From: Ardenticatenales bacterium
Lineage (GTDB): Bacteria; Chloroflexota; Anaerolineae; Epilineales; Epilineaceae
Direction of reading: 5' to 3'
DNA: 64,000 nt
NCBI GenBank assembly: GCA_020853525.1
Contig: JADYYS010000059.1
Span: 1 to 64,000, forward strand
Numbering within the stretch: position 1 is the first letter of the stretch; each line of letters opens with the position of its first letter. The position numbers and the translations under genes are program-made. The notes below the pieces were generated by a model. The model was not told the origin of the DNA and ran no database searches. It was given only the letters and a program-made list of their open reading frames with translations. This document shows positions 18,405 through 27,409 of the stretch, piece after piece.

Positions 18405-21400
18405 CTAGCGCGCACCGAGCGGCTGGAACACCGGCACACCCGGGCAGTTCGGAGCCGTTTCCGGCTCGAAGTGATCGAAGATCGGGAAGGCCTCGAACGC
18501 CTTGCTCTCGTCGCCCGGCACATCGTTCCCACCGAGGACGCCGCCGATTCGCTCCACGCTCACGGCACCCAGTCCGACGAGGTTGCGGACGAATCGGCCC
18601 TGGCCGTCGAAGACGTCGTGCTCCCAGAAGACGGCGCTGACGACCATCGAGCCCATGTACCGCGGGGGGATCCAGCCGATCGTGTTCAGGTCGAGGTACT
18701 CCACCTGCTTCTCGGTCAGCTTCTCGCAGAAGTGGTCGATTCGGCCGTTCTGGTCATAGAGGTAGATGACGAAGTCGGTGAAGCCGGGCTTCGGCACGAG
18801 GTTCGTGATCGCGATCTCACTCGTGACGCCATTGTAGCCCTTGGCGACGAGCGGGATGGCGAACACGGCTGAGCCGCTGGCCGTTCCGCCCTTGCCGCTG
18901 CCGAGCTGCCAGTCGTAGCTGTAGCACTCCGTCTGGGCGTTGTAGGCAATCGCCTCGCGCCGCGCGGTGCGCGCCGGGTCGGCCCACTTCTCGAGCAGGA
19001 CCACGGACAGCACCTTGGGTGGTTCGACGTTCGGGCCGCCGGGCGTGATCCACTCCTGGCTCTCGACGCGGGCCGAGCCGACCCACGCGCCCGGCAGTCC
19101 GCCGATCACGGGCAGGAAGAACGTCTGGCTGCCGCGCGGGCAGATCCAGTCGACGAGCGTCGTGATGATCCCGCCGGCACGATCCAGGAAGTAGACCTTG
19201 ACCTTGGCCGCCGTCGTGCCGGAGAGGTTCTGGACCTGGATCGCGGAGTCCCAGCCCTGGTACTCGCTGTACGTCAGAGGGGCGTAGTTGATCTGGTTGC
19301 CGAAGCTGAAGTCCAGCTCGAACACGTCGGCCGGGTAGCCGTTGTAGCTCGTGAAGTGGTTGGCGCCGTTCGTGTCGACGACGACCCCGAGCGGAACGGT
19401 CGAGCGGATCCAGGCGCTGCCGAGCCAGTCCGGTCCGACCACGGTGTTCGGGTCGAACGACACCGTCTCGCCGGGCGAGAGCGTGAGGACGTCACCGAGC
19501 ATCGGGCGCATGCAGTTGTCCTGGCCGTAGAACCAGATCTCCAGGCTCGAGCAGAGCGCGCCCGAGTTCTGCATGTGGATCATGGAGCTCAGGCCGCCCT
19601 TGTTGGCGAAGACGAGCGGTGCATAGAAGCCGTGGCCGCCGCTCCGCGGGTCGGCCGCGCCTTCGAGGTCACTCGAGATGCCGATGTAGGCGGCGCTGAC
19701 CTTCTGGTTGGGGTCCGTCACATCCGGGCATGTGCGGTTGACGACGACGGCCACCGGCTCGCTCAGGTACTTGCCGAAGTCGTACGTTCGCCACAGGCCG
19801 CGCATCCGGTATGCGGCGTCGAATCGGACCCACTCCAGGTCGCGGCCGACGACGTACAGGTTGATGTCCTCGCACACCAGCGCCCCGAACGGCACCTTCG
19901 TCCCCGGCTGGACCTCGACGGTCTCGGCGCTCATCGCGTAGACGACCGCGCTGCGGCTGCCCGTCGGCACCTGGCCGGCAGCGAACCGCCACGCGGAGCC
20001 CGGCCGGAGCAGGCCGCCGCACTCCGCCTTCAGCGGACCGGCCGCCTGCGGCGGGCAGAAGCCCGGGTCGCCCCACACGACCATGAGCGGCACGATGCTG
20101 CGGTCACCGACATTCTGTACGGTAACCCAGGTCTCGCACTCGCCGCTGTGGAGCACCGGCAGCTGGAGTCGGAAGTCGACGCCGGCGCACGGGACCTCGA
20201 TCGTGGCGATGTCCGAATCCGTCACGTTCGGCAAGCACGTGAGGTCCGTGCGGCCCGAGTTCACGGGATTGGCCGTGACGGTGACGATGTCCTCGACGAT
20301 CCCGCACTCGCAGTCGAGGCTCTGATAGGTCACCTGCCGCAGGACGGTCTCGCCCGGCGCCACCGGCACCTTCGGGTCGACCCCGAACTTGATCGTGTCC
20401 GTGAAGATCACGGTGGGCATCGTCGTGCGCGTGCGCAACGTGTCCTCGACGAAAATGTCGTCAAGGTACGTCGTGCCCGTGTTCTTGATCTCGAAGCAGA
20501 ACGTGACCGGTTGGCCGGTGCGGTTGATCTGCGGCACGTCGCGTCCCGGGCACTTGCCGTCGAACGAGACCGTCTTGTTGATCTCGATCGCCGGGCACTC
20601 GATCTTCGTGTCCTCGAAGTCGAGGTTGTTGTTGGCGTCCGGGTCGAAAGTGGGCGTACGCGGCTCCGTCGGGCTGACGGGCGGCACGCCCTGCGGCGGC
20701 CCGGTGACGATCGGCGGCCACCGAACGTCGTTGCGGCGGGTCTCGACCGTGACGAGGTTGACAGCGAAGCCGCCGCAAGCAGCCGTCTGCCGGACCATCG
20801 CCTGGATCGTGATGATCACTTCCTGGCCGGCGTTCAACCGGCCGAGCTCGGGCACGCCGGCATTGTTCACGCCGTTGCCGACCTGGAGCGTGATCCGCCC
20901 GTCGTCGCGCACCTCGACGATGCTGCCCGCCGAGATCGTCACGTCCACCTGTGCCGGGTCGACCGCCACGAACGCCTCGGGCAGCCGATCGACGGCGAAG
21001 ACTTCCGCCGCGTCGGACGGACCGTCGTTGCGGACGCGGATCGTCCACGTGATCATGCCGCCGCGCGTGACGGGGTCGCACTGCAGGAAGTCGTCGCCGA
21101 AGAGGTCCGTCTTCGTGACGGAGAGATCGGCCTCGGCGATGATCCGGGTGCGCTCGGTGTCGCGGTTGTTGCCCAGGCGGAAGTCCGTCGTCGTCGAACG
21201 GATGAAGACGGTGTTGCGGGCGATCGCGCCGGGCTCGGAGTTCAACAGGTTGGCTGCGAGGGTGTTGGAGGCGTCGAGGATGTAGCCGGGATCGACGAGC
21301 GTGATCAGGTCGAAGCCGTACGTGATGCCGGGCGCCAGCGTGCCGAGGCCGCCGCTGAAGATGACCTCGTTGTGCGCCCGCAGATTGGCCAGCGTCACGA

Positions 21401-24400
21401 CGTTGGTCACCGCGTTGTAGGTGCAGATCACGGCGTCGTCCGGATCGAGCGGCTCGCACCGCACGAAGCGCTCGCCCGGCAAGCCGGGCTGCTTGAAGTC
21501 CAGCGTGTCCGTCAGGACGACGCTGACGGCCGTCGACGGCCCGGCGTTGCCGAACCGGATCCGGTAGCGGTGCTCGAGGCCGGCGACGGCGAGGTCCGGC
21601 TCGAGCGGCATGTCCAGGCGCGGCTCGGCCGGCACGTCCTTCTTCTCGATGAACGACAGCGCGCCCGACGTCGCCGGACCCGCATCCGGGCCCCCGACGT
21701 CCGCCACGGCGCGAACCGTCGTGTTGTTGCAAGCCTGGTTGTTCGGGCTGAACGGATCGTCCGTCAGCGGCAGCGTCGGCGCCGGCGGCGGCAGCGCGGG
21801 CGGCTGGGCCGGCGGCGTGGCGCCGAGGGACAGCGACGTGACGCAGTTCTGAATGACGGTGTTGTTCGCCACGGCCTGGTCGACGGTGACGTAGATGTCG
21901 AACGTACGCCGCGCCCCGACCGGCAGGTCGCCGACGGTGCAGTAGAGCGTCGTGCCGCCGACCTCGGTCGGCCGGCAGCTGGCGCCGACGACGCGCAGCA
22001 GGCGCACGCCCGCCGGCAGCACGTCGGACAGCGTGACGTTCGACGAATCGCTCGGTCCGTTGTTCTGCACGGCGATCTCGTAGCGCAGCACGAGGCCGGC
22101 GGTCACGGAGTTGGCCTGGTCCTGCAGGTTGAAGCGCTGGTTGGCGACGTCGTAGCCGACGACGTTCTGCCCCATCGCCGTCTTGCTCGTGGACAGGTCG
22201 GCGTCGGTGTCGACGACGGTCTCGACGTGGGTGTGGTTGTTCTGGTTGAACGGGTCGAAGACGTCCGAGCTGACGAACGCGTCGTTCTCGAGGACGGACC
22301 CTGCGGCGAGCGACGGGTCGACGAGCACGTCGTACTGGATCGTCGCGCCGCGGCGGACGGCGAAGTCGACGCCGAGCAGCGTGCCGAGGCCGCATACGAG
22401 GCGGTCGGCCGGATCGCCCGGCGTGCCGGTCTCGCACGTGCCGGCCGGCATGGTCGGTTGGTTGTCGACCGTGACGATGACCGAACCGGGCAGGATCGTC
22501 ACGCCCGGCGGAAGGCGGTCCGTCACGATGACGTTCTCCGCGTCCGACGGCCCGCCGTTCTGGATACGGAGCGTGTAGCGGATCCGGCGGCCGGCGGTGG
22601 CCAACGTCGCGGACGTGGTGTAGTTCGGCGCCTGCGGGAAGGCCGGCGCGGCGGCGGTGGTGTTGTAGATCAGGCCCGCCTGACCGGTCACCTGCACCTC
22701 GCCCACCGCCGTCTTGACGATCGACAGGTTGGCGACGTCCGTGATCTCGTGCAGGACCTCGGCATGGTTGTTGTCCGGCTGCGGCTCCTCGGCCGTGGCG
22801 GACAGAACGTCGGCGACATTGCGGATGTCCTGCGCCTGCCGGAAGCGCACGCGCATCGTCAGGATCCAGCGACCGCTGTTCGGCGGTCCGTCGGCGCGGA
22901 GCACCGCCAGCTGCGCCTCGTTGCGCGTCGTGAGGGGGTTGTCGCCTTGCGTCAACGTGCAGTCGACCTGCAGGCGCTGGTTGATCAGCGGGATGCCCGT
23001 CGGCTCGAGGACGCCGAAGAACGGCACCGGCGGGAGCGACGGCGGCCACGGGGTGCCCGCGATGTTGTTCGTTTCGGTGCCGACGGCCGTCAGGCTGCGA
23101 CACGTCGTGGCACGGTCGGACGTGATGTCGATCAGGTCGAACTGCTCACCGCTCTGCAGCACGTCCTTCAGCGACACCGTCTCGGCGAAGCTCGGCCCGA
23201 GGTTGTCGACGATGACGGTGTACGTCAGGATCTGCCCGGCGCGCACCTGACCGTCGTTGTTGCCGAACTTCGTGACCTTGAGATCGCTCTTCGTGAGGAC
23301 GAGGTTCTTGCGGGCCGAGACGTTGTTGCGGCCGAGCGTGTAGACGTCGCTGTTCGTGACGCCCGCGATCGGGTTCAGGTCACGGTCCGGCTCGGTCGGG
23401 CTCGTGACGATCGCGACGTTCGTGATCGTCGTCCCCGAGTAGATCTCGGGCCGGACGAGCGTCCAGATGTCGAACGTCCGAACGCCGCCGCCGCTGTCGG
23501 CCGCATCGCGCGGCGGATTGCTGCCGCGCGGCTCGAGCGTGCCGAGCGGACAGAGGAGCGGCGACGTGCGGGTGAGGGCGACCTGCCCGCGCATTTCCCC
23601 GCCCGGGAAGTCCGTCGAGTGCACGTTCACGTAGAAGCCGGCCGGGTTGGCGATGAGGGCCGCGGCCTGCGCCGCAGACAGGAAGAGCTCGCCGACGACC
23701 GGGTTCGTCGTGCTGAACGGCGGCGGCGGCGGCTGGTTGAACAGGTTGATGACGACCGGGCCGTTGACGCCCGCTCCGCCCGCATGGATATGGGCGTCCA
23801 GCAGGTTGTCGACGTCGTTCACCTGCAGGCTGTACACCAGGCGGTTCGTCGTCGTGTCGAGGACGAACGTCGCGAGCCCGTTGGCGAGCGATGCGTTCGG
23901 CGGCACCTCGTTCGCACCGGCCAGGACGGCGCGGTAGCCGAGCAGGTTGGCCGGCCGTGTGCACATCGGCGCGTTCGTGTCGATCTCGTAGTTCACCTCG
24001 TCGGGCAGGACGTCGTAGACCTCGACGTTCTGGGCATACGACGGGCCGAGGTTCGTGACGGTGATCGTGTACTTCTTCTGCTCGCCGGCGAAGACCTTGA
24101 CCGGGGAGCTCGTCTTCAGGATCTCGAGGTCGGCGATCGCCACGACGGACGTCGTGATCGTGACGGAGTTGTTCGCGACGTTGCAGTCGGGCGTCTGCGT
24201 CGTCGTCGCGGTGGCGGTGTTGCCGATCGCGCCGGGTGCGGTGTCGGGGCGGACGCGCGTGTTGATGAAGACGCGGCGCTGGCCGATGCCGGTTGTCGGC
24301 TCGGAGGGCGGGATGTCGAAGCCCGAGCAGATGACCTCGTGCGCGCCGGTGCTGTACGTGCAGTTCTCGCGTCCCTGCACGTTCTCGATGCGGGCCGAGT

Positions 24401-26783
24401 GGAACACGACACCGGCCGGCAGTCGGTCGCGGATGATCACCTCGCGGGCCGTCGAGGGCCCGCTGTTCTGGACGACGAGCTCGTAGGTCAGCGACTCGCC
24501 GGCGTTCACCGGGTTGGGCGACGCCGACTTCGTGATCGAGACATCGGCGACCTCGCCGACGGTCGTGACCTGGTTCACCCAGTTGTTCTGCAGGCTTGGA
24601 TCGAGGTTGTCCGAGAACGCCTGCGCGCTGTTCTGGAGCAGGTTCGTGCCCGAGACGCCGACGTAGTCGTCGTCGACGCGCACGACGATCGTCATCGACG
24701 CCGTCTGCGCGACGGCCAGCGAGCCGTACGTACAGCGCGTCGGATCGCCCGGATTGCCAGGCGTGCCGGCATGGCATCCGGCCGCGCCGCTCGGCCCGAC
24801 GCCGGTGACGCTGACCAACTCGAGGCCGTGCGGCAGGAAGTCCTCGATGACGACGTTGGTGGCGGTGCTGCCCCCCGGAGCGCCGAAGGCCGGCGCGAGG
24901 TTGGTGACGACGAGGTTGTAGGTCAGATTCATTCCGGCCGTGACCTGGCCGGGCGTCGGCGTCGTCAGCGCGCAGTTCACGGCACTCCGCACTTGGCCGG
25001 TCGAGGTCTTCGTCAGCGCCAGGTCGGAGGTGTCCAGAACCGAGATGTTGTCGACCGCATAGTTGTTGGACAGATCCGGATCCGGCGTGCCGGGCGTCCG
25101 CCCGGTGACGGCATCCACGGTGTAGACGTGAACCTCGTTGTTCACGTCCGTCGCCTCGACGGCGCGCGCCTCGATCTGGACGGTCCAGCGCCCGGTGGCG
25201 GGCGCGATGCCGCTGCCGACGGGCTCGAGCGACTCGCCGAGGATGCAGCGGACGATGCGGCCCGTCTGCGGCGGCGGCGCGGCCGCCTGGGTGCAGCTGT
25301 CGGCGCGCGTCGGGTCGAGGATGATGTTCACGAGCGAGACGTTGCTGTTGAACAGCACGGTGTCGTCGAAGCGCACCTCGCGGGCCGTGGAGGGGCCGAG
25401 GTTCTCGATCAGGACGGTGTACGTGAAGATCTCGCCGGCGCGGATGGAATCGTCCGGCTTGCTCACCTTCCAGACGCGCAGGTCGGCCAGGTCGTCCAGG
25501 AACGCCACCTGGCTGAAGACATTGTTCGACGGGTCGGCGTCCACCTGGAAGCTGGACACGGCGACGTGGTTCGTCATCCGCTCGAACCCGTTGGCGACCG
25601 CCTCCGGGTCGACGTCGACCTGGATCGTGAACACCTTCGTCTCGCCACCGTCCAACGTGCCGAGCTCGCACTCGACGATGCCGCTGCCCGGCGCGGTCTC
25701 GGCGCACGCCGGATCGACGACCGGGCCGCCCATCCCGTCGTCCGTCGGCGGGGCGTTGGACGAGATGAAGTTGACCTGCGGCGGCAGCGTGTCGATGACC
25801 TCGACGTCCGTCGCGCGGCCGCTGCCCAGGTTCGTGACCGTGATCTCGTAGAACAGCGGCTCGCCGGCGATGGCGGGGTCCGGGAACGAGGTCTTCGTGA
25901 CCATGAGGTCGACCTCGGGCTCGATCCGCAGGTCGTCGATGAGCAGGCCGGTGTCAATGCGGAAGTCGTCCTCGCCCTGGTCGCTGACCAGGAACCGCAG
26001 CTCGTGGCTGCCGGAGGTCGTGATCAGGTGCTGGAACGTGTCGAAGCCGCTCTGGCCCCATTCGAAGCTGCAGCCGCTGTTGCCCTGCAGGATCCGGACA
26101 CCGTCGACCGGGATGTCCTGGAGCGGCGAAGGCCCGCCGCCGGGCACGCTGCCCGAGAGGATCGGCACGCCGTCGAGCGTGACGATGAAGAAGTCGTCGA
26201 ACGGGTCGGGGCTCGTCGTGCCGTCCGACTCGGCCGTGAGGAAGTTCCAGTCGAAGCTCAGCGTCGCCGGCACCTGCGTCGGCGAGAGGGTGAAGGTCTG
26301 GTGCATGATCGCGCGGTCGTTGTCGCTGTTGTCGTCCGGGTCGCCGTCGAGGTCGCCGAGGTTGACGTTGCCTCGCTCGCCCGGCCCGGAGCAGAGGAAC
26401 GCCATGCGCGCGCCGTCCGGCGTGACGATGTCCCGACCGTCGTTCACCGGCTCACGCATGAACTGCGCGTCCGAGAGCGTCGTCACGGTGCCGAGGCCGT
26501 CGTCGATGTCCCAGCCGGCGAGCATGTCCTCGAAGCTATCGACGTACGGCAACACGCCGCCGACGTCCAGGTCCGCCAGCGGCTTCATCGGCTTCGCGGC
26601 CGCGATCGGCGCGTCGGACGACGGGCCGGCGGAGACCGGCGACTGCGCCGACGTCGCGCCGCCCGAGAGGACGAGCGCCACGCCGCACACCGCGCCGAGC
26701 CCCAGCATCCGCCAGCCGGTCCGACGGCGATAGGGCTTGGTGGATCGTGCCTGCGCGCTCGGGATGAGACCGGTGGGGCGCAT
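18405..26783 (-). CDS. Large secreted DUF11-repeat protein with nested CHRD domain and shared C-terminal domain
   Basis: This exported protein has 2,792 residues. A signal peptide (RRRTGWRMLGLGAVCGVALV, to about residue 47) is followed by a jelly-roll-like segment of about 200 residues (SFEDMLAGWDIDDGLGT through LLIDDLRIEP). Eleven DUF11 repeats follow. The fifth is split by a CHRD domain (about 947-1069; 'AVLAGANEVPP', 'HIHAGGAGVNGPVV', 'VHSTDFPGGEMRGQ'). The last roughly 595 residues are the C-terminal domain shared with the genes at 4281 and 55929. Repeats 2-11 match repeats 6-15 of the 4281 protein in order, so the two genes descend from a duplication. The ATG at 26783 has AAGGAGA upstream; the frame extends to 27362 but that part has no coding character. 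It is first in the operon and lies downstream of the conserved motif at 27032-27065. Confidence 0.85.
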   Translation of the reverse strand: MRPTGLIPSAQARSTKPYRRRTGWRMLGLGAVCGVALVLSGGATSAQSPVSAGPSSDAPIAAAKPMKPLADLDVGGVLPYVDSFEDMLAGWDIDDGLGTVTTLSDAQFMREPVNDGRDIVTPDGARMAFLCSGPGERGNVNLGDLDGDPDDNSDNDRAIMHQTFTLSPTQVPATLSFDWNFLTAESDGTTSPDPFDDFFIVTLDGVPILSGSVPGGGPSPLQDIPVDGVRILQGNSGCSFEWGQSGFDTFQHLITTSGSHELRFLVSDQGEDDFRIDTGLLIDDLRIEPEVDLMVTKTSFPDPAIAGEPLFYEITVTNLGSGRATDVEVIDTLPPQVNFISSNAPPTDDGMGGPVVDPACAETAPGSGIVECELGTLDGGETKVFTIQVDVDPEAVANGFERMTNHVAVSSFQVDADPSNNVFSQVAFLDDLADLRVWKVSKPDDSIRAGEIFTYTVLIENLGPSTAREVRFDDTVLFNSNVSLVNIILDPTRADSCTQAAAPPPQTGRIVRCILGESLEPVGSGIAPATGRWTVQIEARAVEATDVNNEVHVYTVDAVTGRTPGTPDPDLSNNYAVDNISVLDTSDLALTKTSTGQVRSAVNCALTTPTPGQVTAGMNLTYNLVVTNLAPAFGAPGGSTATNVVIEDFLPHGLELVSVTGVGPSGAAGCHAGTPGNPGDPTRCTYGSLAVAQTASMTIVVRVDDDYVGVSGTNLLQNSAQAFSDNLDPSLQNNWVNQVTTVGEVADVSITKSASPNPVNAGESLTYELVVQNSGPSTAREVIIRDRLPAGVVFHSARIENVQGRENCTYSTGAHEVICSGFDIPPSEPTTGIGQRRVFINTRVRPDTAPGAIGNTATATTTQTPDCNVANNSVTITTSVVAIADLEILKTSSPVKVFAGEQKKYTITVTNLGPSYAQNVEVYDVLPDEVNYEIDTNAPMCTRPANLLGYRAVLAGANEVPPNASLANGLATFVLDTTTNRLVYSLQVNDVDNLLDAHIHAGGAGVNGPVVINLFNQPPPPPFSTTNPVVGELFLSAAQAAALIANPAGFYVNVHSTDFPGGEMRGQVALTRTSPLLCPLGTLEPRGSNPPRDAADSGGGVRTFDIWTLVRPEIYSGTTITNVAIVTSPTEPDRDLNPIAGVTNSDVYTLGRNNVSARKNLVLTKSDLKVTKFGNNDGQVRAGQILTYTVIVDNLGPSFAETVSLKDVLQSGEQFDLIDITSDRATTCRSLTAVGTETNNIAGTPWPPSLPPVPFFGVLEPTGIPLINQRLQVDCTLTQGDNPLTTRNEAQLAVLRADGPPNSGRWILTMRVRFRQAQDIRNVADVLSATAEEPQPDNNHAEVLHEITDVANLSIVKTAVGEVQVTGQAGLIYNTTAAAPAFPQAPNYTTSATLATAGRRIRYTLRIQNGGPSDAENVIVTDRLPPGVTILPGSVIVTVDNQPTMPAGTCETGTPGDPADRLVCGLGTLLGVDFAVRRGATIQYDVLVDPSLAAGSVLENDAFVSSDVFDPFNQNNHTHVETVVDTDADLSTSKTAMGQNVVGYDVANQRFNLQDQANSVTAGLVLRYEIAVQNNGPSDSSNVTLSDVLPAGVRLLRVVGASCRPTEVGGTTLYCTVGDLPVGARRTFDIYVTVDQAVANNTVIQNCVTSLSLGATPPAQPPALPPPAPTLPLTDDPFSPNNQACNNTTVRAVADVGGPDAGPATSGALSFIEKKDVPAEPRLDMPLEPDLAVAGLEHRYRIRFGNAGPSTAVSVVLTDTLDFKQPGLPGERFVRCEPLDPDDAVICTYNAVTNVVTLANLRAHNEVIFSGGLGTLAPGITYGFDLITLVDPGYILDASNTLAANLLNSEPGAIARNTVFIRSTTTDFRLGNNRDTERTRIIAEADLSVTKTDLFGDDFLQCDPVTRGGMITWTIRVRNDGPSDAAEVFAVDRLPEAFVAVDPAQVDVTISAGSIVEVRDDGRITLQVGNGVNNAGVPELGRLNAGQEVIITIQAMVRQTAACGGFAVNLVTVETRRNDVRWPPIVTGPPQGVPPVSPTEPRTPTFDPDANNNLDFEDTKIECPAIEINKTVSFDGKCPGRDVPQINRTGQPVTFCFEIKNTGTTYLDDIFVEDTLRTRTTMPTVIFTDTIKFGVDPKVPVAPGETVLRQVTYQSLDCECGIVEDIVTVTANPVNSGRTDLTCLPNVTDSDIATIEVPCAGVDFRLQLPVLHSGECETWVTVQNVGDRSIVPLMVVWGDPGFCPPQAAGPLKAECGGLLRPGSAWRFAAGQVPTGSRSAVVYAMSAETVEVQPGTKVPFGALVCEDINLYVVGRDLEWVRFDAAYRMRGLWRTYDFGKYLSEPVAVVVNRTCPDVTDPNQKVSAAYIGISSDLEGAADPRSGGHGFYAPLVFANKGGLSSMIHMQNSGALCSSLEIWFYGQDNCMRPMLGDVLTLSPGETVSFDPNTVVGPDWLGSAWIRSTVPLGVVVDTNGANHFTSYNGYPADVFELDFSFGNQINYAPLTYSEYQGWDSAIQVQNLSGTTAAKVKVYFLDRAGGIITTLVDWICPRGSQTFFLPVIGGLPGAWVGSARVESQEWITPGGPNVEPPKVLSVVLLEKWADPARTARREAIAYNAQTECYSYDWQLGSGKGGTASGSAVFAIPLVAKGYNGVTSEIAITNLVPKPGFTDFVIYLYDQNGRIDHFCEKLTEKQVEYLDLNTIGWIPPRYMGSMVVSAVFWEHDVFDGQGRFVRNLVGLGAVSVERIGGVLGGNDVPGDESKAFEAFPIFDHFEPETAPNCPGVPVFQPLGAR

Positions 26784-27031
26784 GGGGTGCTTCTCCTTCG
26801 GCCGGGCGCCGCGTCGGGATCGGCGGCTCGGTAGCGGATCGTTCCGTCCCGTCGGGCCGCGCGCCGCTTGGCGGGCCAGTGACAGGCCAGCGGCGGCAGC
26901 GCTCGGGCACTGCGGGTGCGTGTTCGGTTCGTTAAGAGCAAGCGGCGTTTGTCTCTGGCTGCCCGTTGCCGGCCCCGACCGCGTCGCGGCACCAACACAC
27001 AGCATGCACCGCGCGCCAATGCGGGTGCCCG

Positions 27032-27065
27032 CAGATGTAACGGTTCGGGTGGGGGACAGGATACG
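27032..27065 (-). promoter_or_regulatory. Two-part promoter/operator motif, leftward copy
   Basis: On the minus strand CGTATCCT (27065-27058), a 16-base spacer and GTTACATCTG (27041-27032) match exactly the same two blocks and spacing found in the rightward copy at 27264-27297. The spacers differ, so the blocks appear specifically conserved. The layout resembles a -35/-10 pair of a non-housekeeping sigma factor, or a bipartite regulator site. It points toward the DUF11 operon, 249 bases from the start codon. Confidence 0.5.
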
Positions 27066-27244
27066 GCTGACCCGGCCGAGTCGGACACCGTTTCTTAAGA
27101 TCCGGATGAGCGCGCGCGGTCCTGGTCGACAGCTTGCGACAGCTGGCGACAACATCGCCGCGGACCGTTGGATGAGCGTACGCAGAGCATCCGGATCGCG
27201 GCGCCGGAAGGCCGCGCGCGCCGGCGCCAAATTCGGATCGAATC

Positions 27245-27270
27245 GGATACGCTCGGATCCGAGCGTATCC
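27245..27270. repeat. 26-bp perfect palindrome, candidate operator
   Basis: GGATACGCTCGGA followed by its exact reverse complement. The right arm contains the CGTATCC block of the rightward promoter motif, so a bound dimeric regulator would cover that block. Three TCGGAT hexamers at 27233, 27243 and 27253 repeat every 10 bases into the palindrome. No T-run follows, so a terminator is unlikely. Confidence 0.55.
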
Positions 27271-27297
27271 TTCCGCCGGCGGCCCGCGTTACATCTG
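27264..27297 (+). promoter_or_regulatory. Two-part promoter/operator motif, rightward copy
   Basis: CGTATCCT (27264-27271), a 16-base spacer and GTTACATCTG (27288-27297), identical in both blocks and in spacing to the leftward copy. It points toward the operon of exported proteins, 112 bases before the GTG start at 27410. Confidence 0.5.
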
Positions 27298-27409
27298 TAC
27301 GCGACGGGTGACCGCCGCGCGTCGTGTGGTGCGCCTCGGCGCGTCGTGCGCGTCGTCCACATGGACAGTCTGTTTCGCGATCCGCCGCGGGTCGCCAGGA
27401 GGTGTTGCC

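Larger units (their letters stand above)
26784..27409. other. 626-base divergent control region of the surface-protein locus
   Basis: There is no gene here. The region separates the leftward DUF11 operon from the rightward operon of exported proteins. It holds two copies of a conserved two-part motif (27032-27065 leftward, 27264-27297 rightward), a 26-bp perfect palindrome (27245-27270) and three TCGGAT hexamers 10 bases apart (27233, 27243, 27253). Long upstream leaders of about 110 and 240 bases would follow if the motifs are promoters. Confidence 0.6.

Noticed and set aside
19356-26834. 2,492-residue open frame on the plus strand
   Set aside because: It is antisense to the second DUF11 gene, has Arg/Asp-rich pseudo-protein composition and no family match. 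The sense frame has clear DUF11 repeats, a signal peptide and an RBS.
27245-27270. Palindrome as an intrinsic terminator
   Set aside because: It has no T-run on either strand and lies upstream of, not after, both divergent operons.
26784-27362. Upstream in-frame extension of the 2,792-residue protein
   Set aside because: The extension has Arg-rich non-coding character, spans the control region and places the signal peptide about 200 residues inside. The ATG at 26783 has a strong AAGGAGA site.
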